Shown here: one piece after another, positions 22,051 through 29,618 of the stretch | Numbering within the stretch: the first letter of the stretch is position 1 | How the letters are laid out: each line of letters begins with the position of its first letter | Virus record (IMG/VR): IMGVR_UViG_3300020125_000256 | Coordinates: 1-51,796 of that record | From: a virus | Direction: 5' to 3' (one strand) | DNA length: 51,796 nucleotides | Notes under the pieces: generated by a model | Databases searched by the model: none | Seen by the model: only the letters and a program-made list of their open reading frames with translations | What the model was told of the DNA's origin: nothing | Position numbers and translations under genes: made by a program

Positions 22051-22658
22051 TAGAAGGAGTCGAAGGTAATCAGGGAGATTTCCGCCGCGAACGCCTGACC
22101 GCCGCCCGCGTTATCCACGATGTACCGCAGCCGCGTGTACGTGGACAGATCGAACGATGCCCATACCTCTTCCGCCTGATCCGTGACCTGGGCCGCATTG
22201 GCGTGATTATTGACAAAGACTTCCTCGGGAGTGATCGTCAGGTTGGCCACCAGCTTCACCCGGATCAACTCGTAATTGGCGGCCGAAGTGTCCTTGATGT
22301 AGACGAGGTCGCCAGCGGCAATGTTGGTATTGGCCGTGACAGCCATCGTGGCATCGCCTGCTGTTATGCCAGCCGTGAGCGTCGTATTGGCCACGCTGGC
22401 CCCAAGCTGCATTTGATAGTTGTACAGCGGCACCCAGGAATTATTGCCCGAGGCTGTTGTGCTGGCCTCGATACGGATATTCGGCCAGCCGGCTGTGAAG
22501 GCCGATCCCGATTGCCTGCCCAGACGAATGCCGACCGCTCCGGCCCATTTGGTGGATATGTCTATCCCAGTACCGACGCTGACCGTCCCGGCCGTGCTGG
22601 CGATGTCTGTCCAGGCCAAGAGGGGGGTCTGGATTACTTTGGTCGGTGTCGTGGCCAT
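22050..22658 (-). CDS. putative structural protein (202 aa)
   Basis: The 202-residue product is beta-rich, Thr/Ala-rich and almost without Cys, typical of virion proteins. Notable segments are GTGIDISTKWAGAVGIRLGR and SWVPLYNYQM, and a closing FDLSTYTRLRYIVDNA reminiscent of carbohydrate-binding beta-sandwich modules. It overlaps the LamG gene by one base and starts immediately after the 22658-23080 gene, so they are translated together. Role in tail fibre or neck is inferred. Confidence 0.55.
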   Translation of the reverse strand: MATTPTKVIQTPLLAWTDIASTAGTVSVGTGIDISTKWAGAVGIRLGRQSGSAFTAGWPNIRIEASTTASGNNSWVPLYNYQMQLGASVANTTLTAGITAGDATMAVTANTNIAAGDLVYIKDTSAANYELIRVKLVANLTITPEEVFVNNHANAAQVTDQAEEVWASFDLSTYTRLRYIVDNAGGGQAFAAEISLITFDSF

Positions 22659-23080
22659 TAACGTGCGGCTCCTACTTGTTGGGCGGTAATCACCGTTCCC
22701 GTGCCCCAGAGCGCCTCGGCTCTGCTACCCGTCCTGGAGACAATGGCCTGCATGGCGGTCAGCGTGGCCCCGCTAAATAGAGCTTGCACCGCTGCCCGCA
22801 AGTTTGCATTGGTGGCATCCAGAACACCGGGACCCAGGACCATGGTTAGCTTGGAGGTATTGAGTTGGGTCAGGGCTGCGAAATCAGTTGTGGTGATGCA
22901 GTTGAGGAACTCCTGACTCCGCATGTCGTTGCGGAAGACAGAAGCCGCCCCGGCACTGGTCAGTGAGTTGATGAGATCGGCCACGCCCTGATCGTTGGCT
23001 TTTTGCAAGAGGGTGGCGTAGCCCATGGAGACCGGATCGGTCGTGAGTTCGGTATGCAGTGCTGCGATGGAGAATGCCAT
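22658..23080 (-). CDS. hypothetical late protein (140 aa)
   Basis: ATG 23080 (MAFSIAAL) overlaps the preceding stop. The 140-residue product is helical and Ala/Thr-rich with alternating short helices (VADLINSLTSAGAASVFRND; NLRAAVQALFSGATLTAMQA). No family is recognised. Its position among tail genes suggests a virion component. Confidence 0.55.
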   Translation of the reverse strand: MAFSIAALHTELTTDPVSMGYATLLQKANDQGVADLINSLTSAGAASVFRNDMRSQEFLNCITTTDFAALTQLNTSKLTMVLGPGVLDATNANLRAAVQALFSGATLTAMQAIVSRTGSRAEALWGTGTVITAQQVGAAR

Positions 23081-23892
23081 TAGCCGTAACTCCAATCTCC
23101 CGCCTCGGGCAAGCCTTCAATGTACGGGCTGGGCATCGGTCCCATTTCCGAACCCCCGTAACCGCCTCCTCCCCCGCCATACGCCAGAATGTTCGGCCCG
23201 GTGTTGTAGCCCATGGTGAAGTTGCTCTGGGGACCGCCTCCCCCATACCCGGCCGCCATCCCGTAAGGCGCCCCACCGCCCCCACCACCACCGGCGAACT
23301 GGTGCCCAAAGCCGAACGGGTTGGAAGATCCCCCATAACCTCCCGAGCCGGCGACGCGGGCCTGGGCGTTGAGGCGGGCTATCTCGTACTGGTTCTCAAG
23401 ACCCATGGCCCCCAGGCCAAGCTGCCCCTGCTGCTGGGCATAGGCATTCATGGCCCCCAACTTCTGCTGGGCCAAAGCAGTATTGGCCTGTACCGCCTGC
23501 CCCTGATAGCCAAGCCCCGCCAGACCAAGCTGGGACTGATAACCGGCCTGGAGCTGGGCAAACTGGTTCTGGAGGGCCACCTGGGCCTTCTGCTCATCCA
23601 GAGTGAGGCCCCGCATGACGCCACTTGTCACAGTGGTATTGCCGAGGCCGGCGCTCACGAGTCCTTGCGTGGCGGCCCCGACTTGCTTGGAATAGACATC
23701 GGCGATTTGCTGGGAGGCAGACTTCTCGACTCCCTGGATGCCGCCGAGGACGTTTTGGTAGAGGGTGTTGTAACCGGCTGCCACCTGGTTCTGGGCGGCG
23801 ATCTGGGCGTTCATGGCGGTTTGATAGCCGGCCAGGGTTTGACTGTAGCCCTGGTTGGCGGCATCGAGAAATTGCTGATAGTTTACTGGCAT
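23080..23892 (-). CDS. helical protein with glycine-rich tail (270 aa)
   Basis: ATG 23892 follows GGAG and opens MPVNYQQFLDAANQG. Residues 1-180 form long Gln/Ala-rich helices with coiled-coil character (VEKSASQQIADVYSKQVGAA; GYQSQLGLAGLGYQGQAV). The last 90 residues are dominated by Gly, Tyr and Ser. The design resembles podovirus ejection proteins or fibre shafts, but no homologue is recognised. Confidence 0.55.
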   Translation of the reverse strand: MPVNYQQFLDAANQGYSQTLAGYQTAMNAQIAAQNQVAAGYNTLYQNVLGGIQGVEKSASQQIADVYSKQVGAATQGLVSAGLGNTTVTSGVMRGLTLDEQKAQVALQNQFAQLQAGYQSQLGLAGLGYQGQAVQANTALAQQKLGAMNAYAQQQGQLGLGAMGLENQYEIARLNAQARVAGSGGYGGSSNPFGFGHQFAGGGGGGGAPYGMAAGYGGGGPQSNFTMGYNTGPNILAYGGGGGGYGGSEMGPMPSPYIEGLPEAGDWSYG

Positions 23893-23893
23893 G

Positions 23894-25513
23894 TTATGCT
23901 CCACGACGGCGAATCTTGCCCGTCCCTGCCAATCTTACCCTAATCTGCTCCATGGCCCAAGGAGTTGAGGCCGATAGCTTTACGTAAATGGCATGGGCCG
24001 ACCGGCGAATACCACTGGTAAGGTTCCTGCCCGCTTGCCAGATCCCCGTCGCTACCGGTGTCGAAGCCAGGGCCGCTTCCGCCGTCGATCCCAGGTGCAC
24101 CGAGTAGGTGATGTCGCCCGAGCCGGTGCCGATAATGGCCTGCATGTCCTTGAGAATGACTTCATCCTGCTCTTTGGTCAGGATCGGCCCAATGACGACA
24201 GATGACGCAATAGCCGTCCCATCATCATCCACCGCATCCGGATTGAGGAACCGCACATACCCATCCCAAGACCCAATCAGGGCCACCCGGTCTTGGGACG
24301 TATTGCCGTCGAAGGTGGCACAACAAAGGGGGTTGTGGTAGGGGTTGGCAAACTCGTCCGTCCACCACGCTCCGACCCGCCATTCCCAGAACAGGTGCCG
24401 TGCCGTGGCCACGCCGGCCGTTGGCGTTACGAACACATGAAGACCCTGCAGGCGGTCGTCCCAGATAAGCCGGATGGTATTGGCCCCAGTGTTGACCTTG
24501 GCCAAAAGCTGCTCGATCTGCTGGCTGATCCTTTGCGGCACGGTCAAACCCGTCTGGGGGTTCATCATGTAAATGCCGCACAGGTTCGAGACAAAGTAGA
24601 CGGCCCCATAGGGGTCCTTACACCACGCCTCGCCCCAGGCCATGCCGATGGCGTCGGATACCCTGTCAATTTGCCCTCCAGAGAGGGGATCGCCACGTAT
24701 CACCCAGAGCGTGTGATCCCCTCCCATGAAGAGTACGTCGTCCGTGTACGGAATCAGGCCAGTGATCGTATCCCCCACCAGGCCAAGCTGGCTATTGTTT
24801 CCAGCTACCGCGTCGATGGCCGATGGGGATACGGGCGAGTAGTCGAAGTTGGTCGGGTCGCTGACCTTGGACATGAACCAGTTTTGCCCATCCTTGAGAA
24901 GACCGGACAGGACCGTCCGGCCTCGCCAGGTGCAGATGAGCCGCGGGGTATTGCCGTCCGAATCAACCGGCAGTGTGCCAGCTGTCGCAACCCAGGGGAG
25001 AACGGCATTCAGCTTTGGGTCGTAGAAGAGATAATGGCTGCCATCGGCGAAGTACATCTTCTGGTTATTTACCGCCGAGAAGACGATGCCGTTGGCGTTG
25101 AAGGCGCCGGTGCTGTTGGTGGGGGCGGTCCAGCCGGTGCCGCCGGCATCGACGATGCGAAGATCGCCGTTGGAGATGGCGACCAGTGTTACCACCCGGC
25201 CTGATTGACTTGCTTGCACAACGCCTCCCGGTGGGGGATAACCAATCCCCTCGACTAACCGAATCTCCTGAATCAGCCTCGACCCAGACACCTTCGCATT
25301 GACAAACTTCGATAATCCCGCTCTTTGGGCCCCTCGGGAACGGTTATTGGTCGGATCGAACGAACGCACATTGGTGCCTGCCCTGGTCGTCTTGGAGTAG
25401 GTGCCGTCGGGGAGCTGGACGACGGGCTGTTGCTCGACGGCCTTGCTGATGTCGATCCCGGCCAGAGGAAAGTGCATATCGACATACTGGAAGGTCTCCG
25501 CGAGAGGCGGCAT
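23894..25513 (-). CDS. putative beta-propeller nozzle protein (539 aa)
   Basis: ATG 25513 (MPPLAETF) follows GAGGTTG. The N terminus (GIDISKAVEQQPVVQLPDG, then NVRSFDPTNNRSRGAQRAGL) is the arm seen in phage tail-nozzle-like proteins, and the remainder consists of repeated strand blocks with RVVTLVAISNGDLRIVD, GRTVLSGLLKDG, DDVLFMGGDHTLWVIRG and FWEWRVGAWW, the cadence of a beta-propeller. T7 gp12-type nozzles close the short tail and contact the host. The 25522 gene shares the same N-terminal arm. A one-mismatch palindrome occurs at 24974-24989. Confidence 0.65.
   Translation of the reverse strand: MPPLAETFQYVDMHFPLAGIDISKAVEQQPVVQLPDGTYSKTTRAGTNVRSFDPTNNRSRGAQRAGLSKFVNAKVSGSRLIQEIRLVEGIGYPPPGGVVQASQSGRVVTLVAISNGDLRIVDAGGTGWTAPTNSTGAFNANGIVFSAVNNQKMYFADGSHYLFYDPKLNAVLPWVATAGTLPVDSDGNTPRLICTWRGRTVLSGLLKDGQNWFMSKVSDPTNFDYSPVSPSAIDAVAGNNSQLGLVGDTITGLIPYTDDVLFMGGDHTLWVIRGDPLSGGQIDRVSDAIGMAWGEAWCKDPYGAVYFVSNLCGIYMMNPQTGLTVPQRISQQIEQLLAKVNTGANTIRLIWDDRLQGLHVFVTPTAGVATARHLFWEWRVGAWWTDEFANPYHNPLCCATFDGNTSQDRVALIGSWDGYVRFLNPDAVDDDGTAIASSVVIGPILTKEQDEVILKDMQAIIGTGSGDITYSVHLGSTAEAALASTPVATGIWQAGRNLTSGIRRSAHAIYVKLSASTPWAMEQIRVRLAGTGKIRRRGA
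24974..24989. repeat. parS-like palindrome, one mismatch
   Basis: TGTGCCA-GC-TGTCGCA within the nozzle-like gene; one base off the consensus. Confidence 0.45.
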
Positions 25514-25521
25514 GGGCAACC

Positions 25522-26658
25522 TCAGAAGTACGTCCAGGCGACATAGCAGCGTAGGACCACGTCTTTGTCCGGCAGGAATATCGTCTTGCTCGTGATAAAG
25601 ATTTCTCCGCTCGTCCCCGTGGTCACAGTGCAATTGACAGTATCCGTGCCGGACAGTCCAACGCTATTGCCGAAGCTGTCGTCGAATCTCAGGGCAGTAC
25701 CAACAAGCGTTGTGCTCCATGTACCATCAGCCACTTCACCCTCTCCGGGGATTGTGCCAGATGGCGTATTTGGTCCAGGCGGGCTAACGGACCAGGGCGG
25801 TATGATCTCGAAGCTGCCGAAGGACGTGGTGTGCTCGGGAATGTCCGGGACCGTGATGCCGATACGCCGCAGAGTCGTCCGCACGGTAATGCTCAGGCCG
25901 TTGCACGCCAGAGTTCCGCCACCGCCTTCGTCGGGAACCGGCGGGCTGGGCGCCTTACCGTCCCAGGTTATCGTGACGACATTGCTCATGATGCCGTCGC
26001 TGGTCGCCTTGGCCTGGTACGTGACTGTCTCATTCACGTCATCGGCGACGCTCCAGGTAGCATTGCCATTGGGCGGGGAACTGATGTCCGTGACGGTGAT
26101 GGCGTGGATGTTGTCCCCGATCCGCCCCGAGGGGTTGGTGAAGAGGACAATGTCCTCGCCGCCAACGGTCGCCCCATTTCCGTCCTTGAGCGTGGCGACA
26201 AGGGTGTACTGGCTGCCGTCGCGATGGAGGGCCAGTTTCAGGGTGCGGGTTCCGGTTTTTGCTGACTGGAATCCATAGCCGACAGTGTTATCGAAGTAGG
26301 TAAGGTAAGTACCCACTCCGCCGACAATGTCCACGTATTTGAGATCGAACAGAAGTTGCCCGATATCACCAAGCTCGATGGTGTCGAAGTTAGCTCCCAG
26401 GGCGGCTCCATCGGTGATGGTGATAGTGTCAAGGAGTTGGATTTCATGAAAGCCACTCACCTGCATGTTGAGGTATTTGGTAATCCCCGGACGCTGTCCG
26501 CCCCGGCCCCGTTTGGTTAGCATTTCATAGGCACGGACATTGTCCCCGATAGGCGTGGTCCCAGGCGGCTGCTCCTCCTGCAAATGGGCAACGTCGATTC
26601 CCTTGGTGGGGAAAAGCTGCTGCACCAGTTGCTCATCGGCTGGGATAGCCTTGGCCAT
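25522..26658 (-). CDS. paralogue of the nozzle arm fused to Ig-like domains (378 aa)
   Basis: The first 90 residues (FPTKGIDVAHLQEEQPPGTT, NVRAYEMLTKRGRGGQRPGI, KYLNMQVSG) parallel the N terminus of the 23894-25513 protein, showing duplication of an attachment module. The rest is beta-rich: RDGSQYTLVATLKDGNGATV and WSVADDVNETVTYQAKATSD resemble big-type Ig domains, followed by a Pro/Gly linker and another beta domain. Likely a tail-attached accessory protein. Confidence 0.6.
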   Translation of the reverse strand: MAKAIPADEQLVQQLFPTKGIDVAHLQEEQPPGTTPIGDNVRAYEMLTKRGRGGQRPGITKYLNMQVSGFHEIQLLDTITITDGAALGANFDTIELGDIGQLLFDLKYVDIVGGVGTYLTYFDNTVGYGFQSAKTGTRTLKLALHRDGSQYTLVATLKDGNGATVGGEDIVLFTNPSGRIGDNIHAITVTDISSPPNGNATWSVADDVNETVTYQAKATSDGIMSNVVTITWDGKAPSPPVPDEGGGGTLACNGLSITVRTTLRRIGITVPDIPEHTTSFGSFEIIPPWSVSPPGPNTPSGTIPGEGEVADGTWSTTLVGTALRFDDSFGNSVGLSGTDTVNCTVTTGTSGEIFITSKTIFLPDKDVVLRCYVAWTYF

Positions 26659-27164
26659 TAAACACCCAAATCAAGAACCACGTACACCACATTTACCGTC
26701 AGCACGTTGTTGGCATGACCATCGTGGTAATCGCCGTTGATGCCGTTGTAGGCACCTATTGCCAACGCTTTGTTTGTAGGAGTCTGGGCCTCCGATGTAA
26801 CATATGCAGAAGTTTCACCCACATCGGTTAGTTGGACGATACTCATCAAAGCGGCTGTGGAAAATCCAGCGGCAAGGAATTGGGAGACTTTGCTAGAAAC
26901 GCCGCTTTCTTGCAAAGTAGCCATGTAGGAGTTGCCATCGGTATCACTTACATACATCGTCCCTGCCGCGAGAATGTTTGTGTAATCAGCTACCCAGTGC
27001 AGCTTTAACGAGATGGCCAGTGGCACAATGATTTTTCCAGAGCCCTGTGCAGGCACCAGTTCTACCAATCCTCCTGGAAATGTTGGCAAATGCAGGATTT
27101 GGGCGTTGTTTAGAACCTGCCGGGCTACGCGGACCGTATTCTGAGGAAATACCGAGATCGCCAC
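26658..27164 (-). CDS. putative structural protein (168 aa)
   Basis: GTG 27164 lies behind GGAGGACTAAT and gives VAISVFPQNTVRVARQVL; the longer frame from TTG 27179 lies inside the upstream gene. The product is beta-rich with few charges and no Cys, typical of a capsid or tail beta-sandwich. Not recognised. A one-base overlap with the downstream gene indicates coupling. Confidence 0.55.
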   Translation of the reverse strand: MAISVFPQNTVRVARQVLNNAQILHLPTFPGGLVELVPAQGSGKIIVPLAISLKLHWVADYTNILAAGTMYVSDTDGNSYMATLQESGVSSKVSQFLAAGFSTAALMSIVQLTDVGETSAYVTSEAQTPTNKALAIGAYNGINGDYHDGHANNVLTVNVVYVVLDLGV

Positions 27165-27165
27165 A

Positions 27166-27762
27166 TTAGTCCTCCACAATCGAACTCGCTGTGGTCAGAA
27201 TCGGGGTGATGCCCGAGCCGCAGACGATATTTGGGGTCACCGTGCCGTTGTAAAGCCGGTGTCCCGTGCTCGTCTGGGCTGTGCCAATTGACCCATGCGT
27301 CGCCGTTCCCGAGCCACCGCCGCCCGTGGGGAACGTGATGGCGGCAACGGGAGTAACCGTGCTGGCGCTCACACTCCAGCCGGAACCCGAACGGGCCACG
27401 GAGACACGCCCATAGGACGTATAGCCGATCTCGCTCGTCGTCTGGTCTCCCGTCTCGCCCGGATCGGCGGTATGCAGAGCACACCAGAAGACGCCCGGCG
27501 TCGAGGAACCCCGCAAGCCCGTCGCGTCGCCGATATTGGCGAAGTTGGTGTTGTTGAAGATTAAGAGGAGCAACCCGTTCTCCATCTCATCGGTCTTGGA
27601 GAAGTAGACGGGCGGCGTCCAGCCGGTATCTTTGGCGAACCGGTACGCCTCGTTGACCGCTCGCCGGAAGGGACTCTTCGGATTGAAGAACCGCAACCGG
27701 TCCAGGGTGATCGTCTGGAGCGTGCCCAGACGCATTTCTGCTTTAACTTTCTTTCGAGCCAT
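27166..27762 (-). CDS. conserved-type phage virion protein (198 aa)
   Basis: The C-terminal two thirds carry a pattern seen in many tailed-phage proteins: FWCALHTADPGETGDQTTSE, YTSYGRVSVARSGSGW, VAAITFPTGG, ATHGSIGTAQTSTG and LYNGTVTPNIV. The N-terminal 60 residues are basic and helical. The family is structural but, to my knowledge, not characterised in detail. A one-mismatch palindrome (27280-27295) overlaps the GSIGTA codons. Confidence 0.7.
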   Translation of the reverse strand: MARKKVKAEMRLGTLQTITLDRLRFFNPKSPFRRAVNEAYRFAKDTGWTPPVYFSKTDEMENGLLLLIFNNTNFANIGDATGLRGSSTPGVFWCALHTADPGETGDQTTSEIGYTSYGRVSVARSGSGWSVSASTVTPVAAITFPTGGGGSGTATHGSIGTAQTSTGHRLYNGTVTPNIVCGSGITPILTTASSIVED

Positions 27763-27773
27763 CGGACTCTCCT

Positions 27774-29618
27774 TTACATTCCAAATCTTCCCAGTTTGCG
27801 TCGCCAGCCCCGTGCGAAGCGACGTTTGAGAAATCTCATCGGTGTTCCACCCAACACAACCGGCGGCGGGATAATAATCGGCCCCTTGAAGGCATATGGC
27901 CGCCAGCCACCCACAACCGGCGTTGGCCCCTCTCCCACAAAGTCTACCACCGTAGTACCCGTTATCGTCAGCACCGATTCCTTCGTAGTTGTGCTAACGA
28001 AGGCCACCGTGCTCAGGTCAATGACATGGAGTACCCCTTCATCCTGGAGCGTGGCCGCCCCGACAAAGAGAACGGTACTACTTCCCGTGATGGCCAGAAC
28101 AGAGGCAGCCGTTGAAGCGGCGACGAAGGCGACAGTTGACGCACCTGTAATGGCCAGAGTCGAACCACTTCCACTTGCCCCGACAAAGGCGACCGTTGCC
28201 GTGCCCGAGATATCAAGATGGGCCGGGAAGGTGGTCTGACCCACGAAGGCAGCCGAACCGGTCCCCGAAATAGCCAAGACGGAATTGGGTTGGAGGACAG
28301 CGGCGGTGACGACCCAGAAGGCGGTGTCGATGAACTTCCAGTCGGCCGAGGTTGTCCCACCGGCAGCGTTCGTGATGTCCCCCAGCGTGATGACGCTGAT
28401 GCCCATGGACTGCTGGGACAGTCCGGGCAGGCTGGCCTTGTTACTCCAGCCACTCTTGTAGCCGATGGTGTTCTGGTAATCGTTCCCGGTCCCCAGGCTG
28501 ATGTCCTCGCCCATGACAGCGATGACGAGGCCGTTGGCGATACTAGTCAAGCTGCCCGAGGTCGGAGTGCTCGTAACACCGCTGTTGTTCGCCGCGGTCA
28601 GAAGGACGTTGCTGGCACCCGAATACTCAAGAACCACCGCACTGACGTAGACGTTGGCGTCGGGCGTAACGGTGACGATATGTCCGCTGCCGCCGTTGGT
28701 GTTGACGCACTGATAGATGGCCACCCGTAGGCCCGAACCGCTAGTGGCGGACTCGGCAGTCAAAAGCTGCCAGGTGTTGCCCTTGTTATCGGTGACGGTG
28801 GCAGTCAAGGTGCCCGCCGAACCGCTTACCGTGCCGACGCAGCAAACCAGGAGATTGCCCGTTGTGGTGGCAAAGGGATAGTTGACGGTGAGTGCGGTGG
28901 AAACGTAGGTCGATGTCGTTGGCGAGACGTATTCGGCATAACCAGCCTTTTGAACGAGTTGGATGCCGGCTGTGGGCGTCACGGTGGGCAACATGCCAAA
29001 TGACACACCCGTCTGGGTCACTGCCGAGGCAAAGGTGAAAGGCGTGTCCGTGTCGCCCGAGACGCCCAGCTTGTCTTGGGTGAACAGCGTCATGGCACTG
29101 GACGAGTTAGGCTGATCGACCCGCTTGGTAAAGCCAGTCCCGGCAGTGCCGGCGATCGTCCCGGCCGGCTGGGTGTAGGCGGCGAAGATGGCCACGCCGC
29201 TGTTGTTGGTGTAAACCTGACCGGCCGTGCAAGCCGTGACGCTAGTTTGATGGCGGCTGGACCAGGATTCGATGGGGGTTATCGCATCAACGCCCGAGTA
29301 TTCATGAATACCCAGGCCCATGTAGACGCTGGTGCCGTTGGGATCGACCGATACCGTGCAGGCCCCGGCGATAGCGATGCGGACAATGAACAGGTGAATG
29401 CGGGCTGTACCGACCTGCTGGGGAGGATAGACGGTGAACTGTTCGTATTCGTTGCCCAGGCCATCGGTGACGGTCAGGACGGGAATGGCGCCGCTGAAAG
29501 TAGAAACGGCGACGACGAGAAAGTTGCCGACAGTGACGTTCGAGTCGAAAGCAAGGGTGCGTGCGGAGGTACTGTTATTGAACCCTTGCCCCTTCGATTG
29601 CACGAACGCAATGCTCAT
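27774..29618 (-). CDS. repeat-containing tail/appendage protein (614 aa)
   Basis: Two successive beta-sandwich domains of about 200 residues (SKGQGFNNSTSARTLAFDSN; then VQKAGYAEYVSPTTSTYVST) share internal landmarks (GNFLVVAVSTFSGA and GNLLVCCVGTVSGS; HEYSGVDAITPI and LEYSGASNVLL), so they are duplicates. Six 19-22-residue GTST-type repeats follow (about 445-570), then a short basic C terminus (FLKRRFARGWRRKLG). The repeats match those in the LamG protein. It overlaps the sedolisin gene by four bases. Probably a host-contact protein. Confidence 0.65.
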   Translation of the reverse strand: MSIAFVQSKGQGFNNSTSARTLAFDSNVTVGNFLVVAVSTFSGAIPVLTVTDGLGNEYEQFTVYPPQQVGTARIHLFIVRIAIAGACTVSVDPNGTSVYMGLGIHEYSGVDAITPIESWSSRHQTSVTACTAGQVYTNNSGVAIFAAYTQPAGTIAGTAGTGFTKRVDQPNSSSAMTLFTQDKLGVSGDTDTPFTFASAVTQTGVSFGMLPTVTPTAGIQLVQKAGYAEYVSPTTSTYVSTALTVNYPFATTTGNLLVCCVGTVSGSAGTLTATVTDNKGNTWQLLTAESATSGSGLRVAIYQCVNTNGGSGHIVTVTPDANVYVSAVVLEYSGASNVLLTAANNSGVTSTPTSGSLTSIANGLVIAVMGEDISLGTGNDYQNTIGYKSGWSNKASLPGLSQQSMGISVITLGDITNAAGGTTSADWKFIDTAFWVVTAAVLQPNSVLAISGTGSAAFVGQTTFPAHLDISGTATVAFVGASGSGSTLAITGASTVAFVAASTAASVLAITGSSTVLFVGAATLQDEGVLHVIDLSTVAFVSTTTKESVLTITGTTVVDFVGEGPTPVVGGWRPYAFKGPIIIPPPVVLGGTPMRFLKRRFARGWRRKLGRFGM

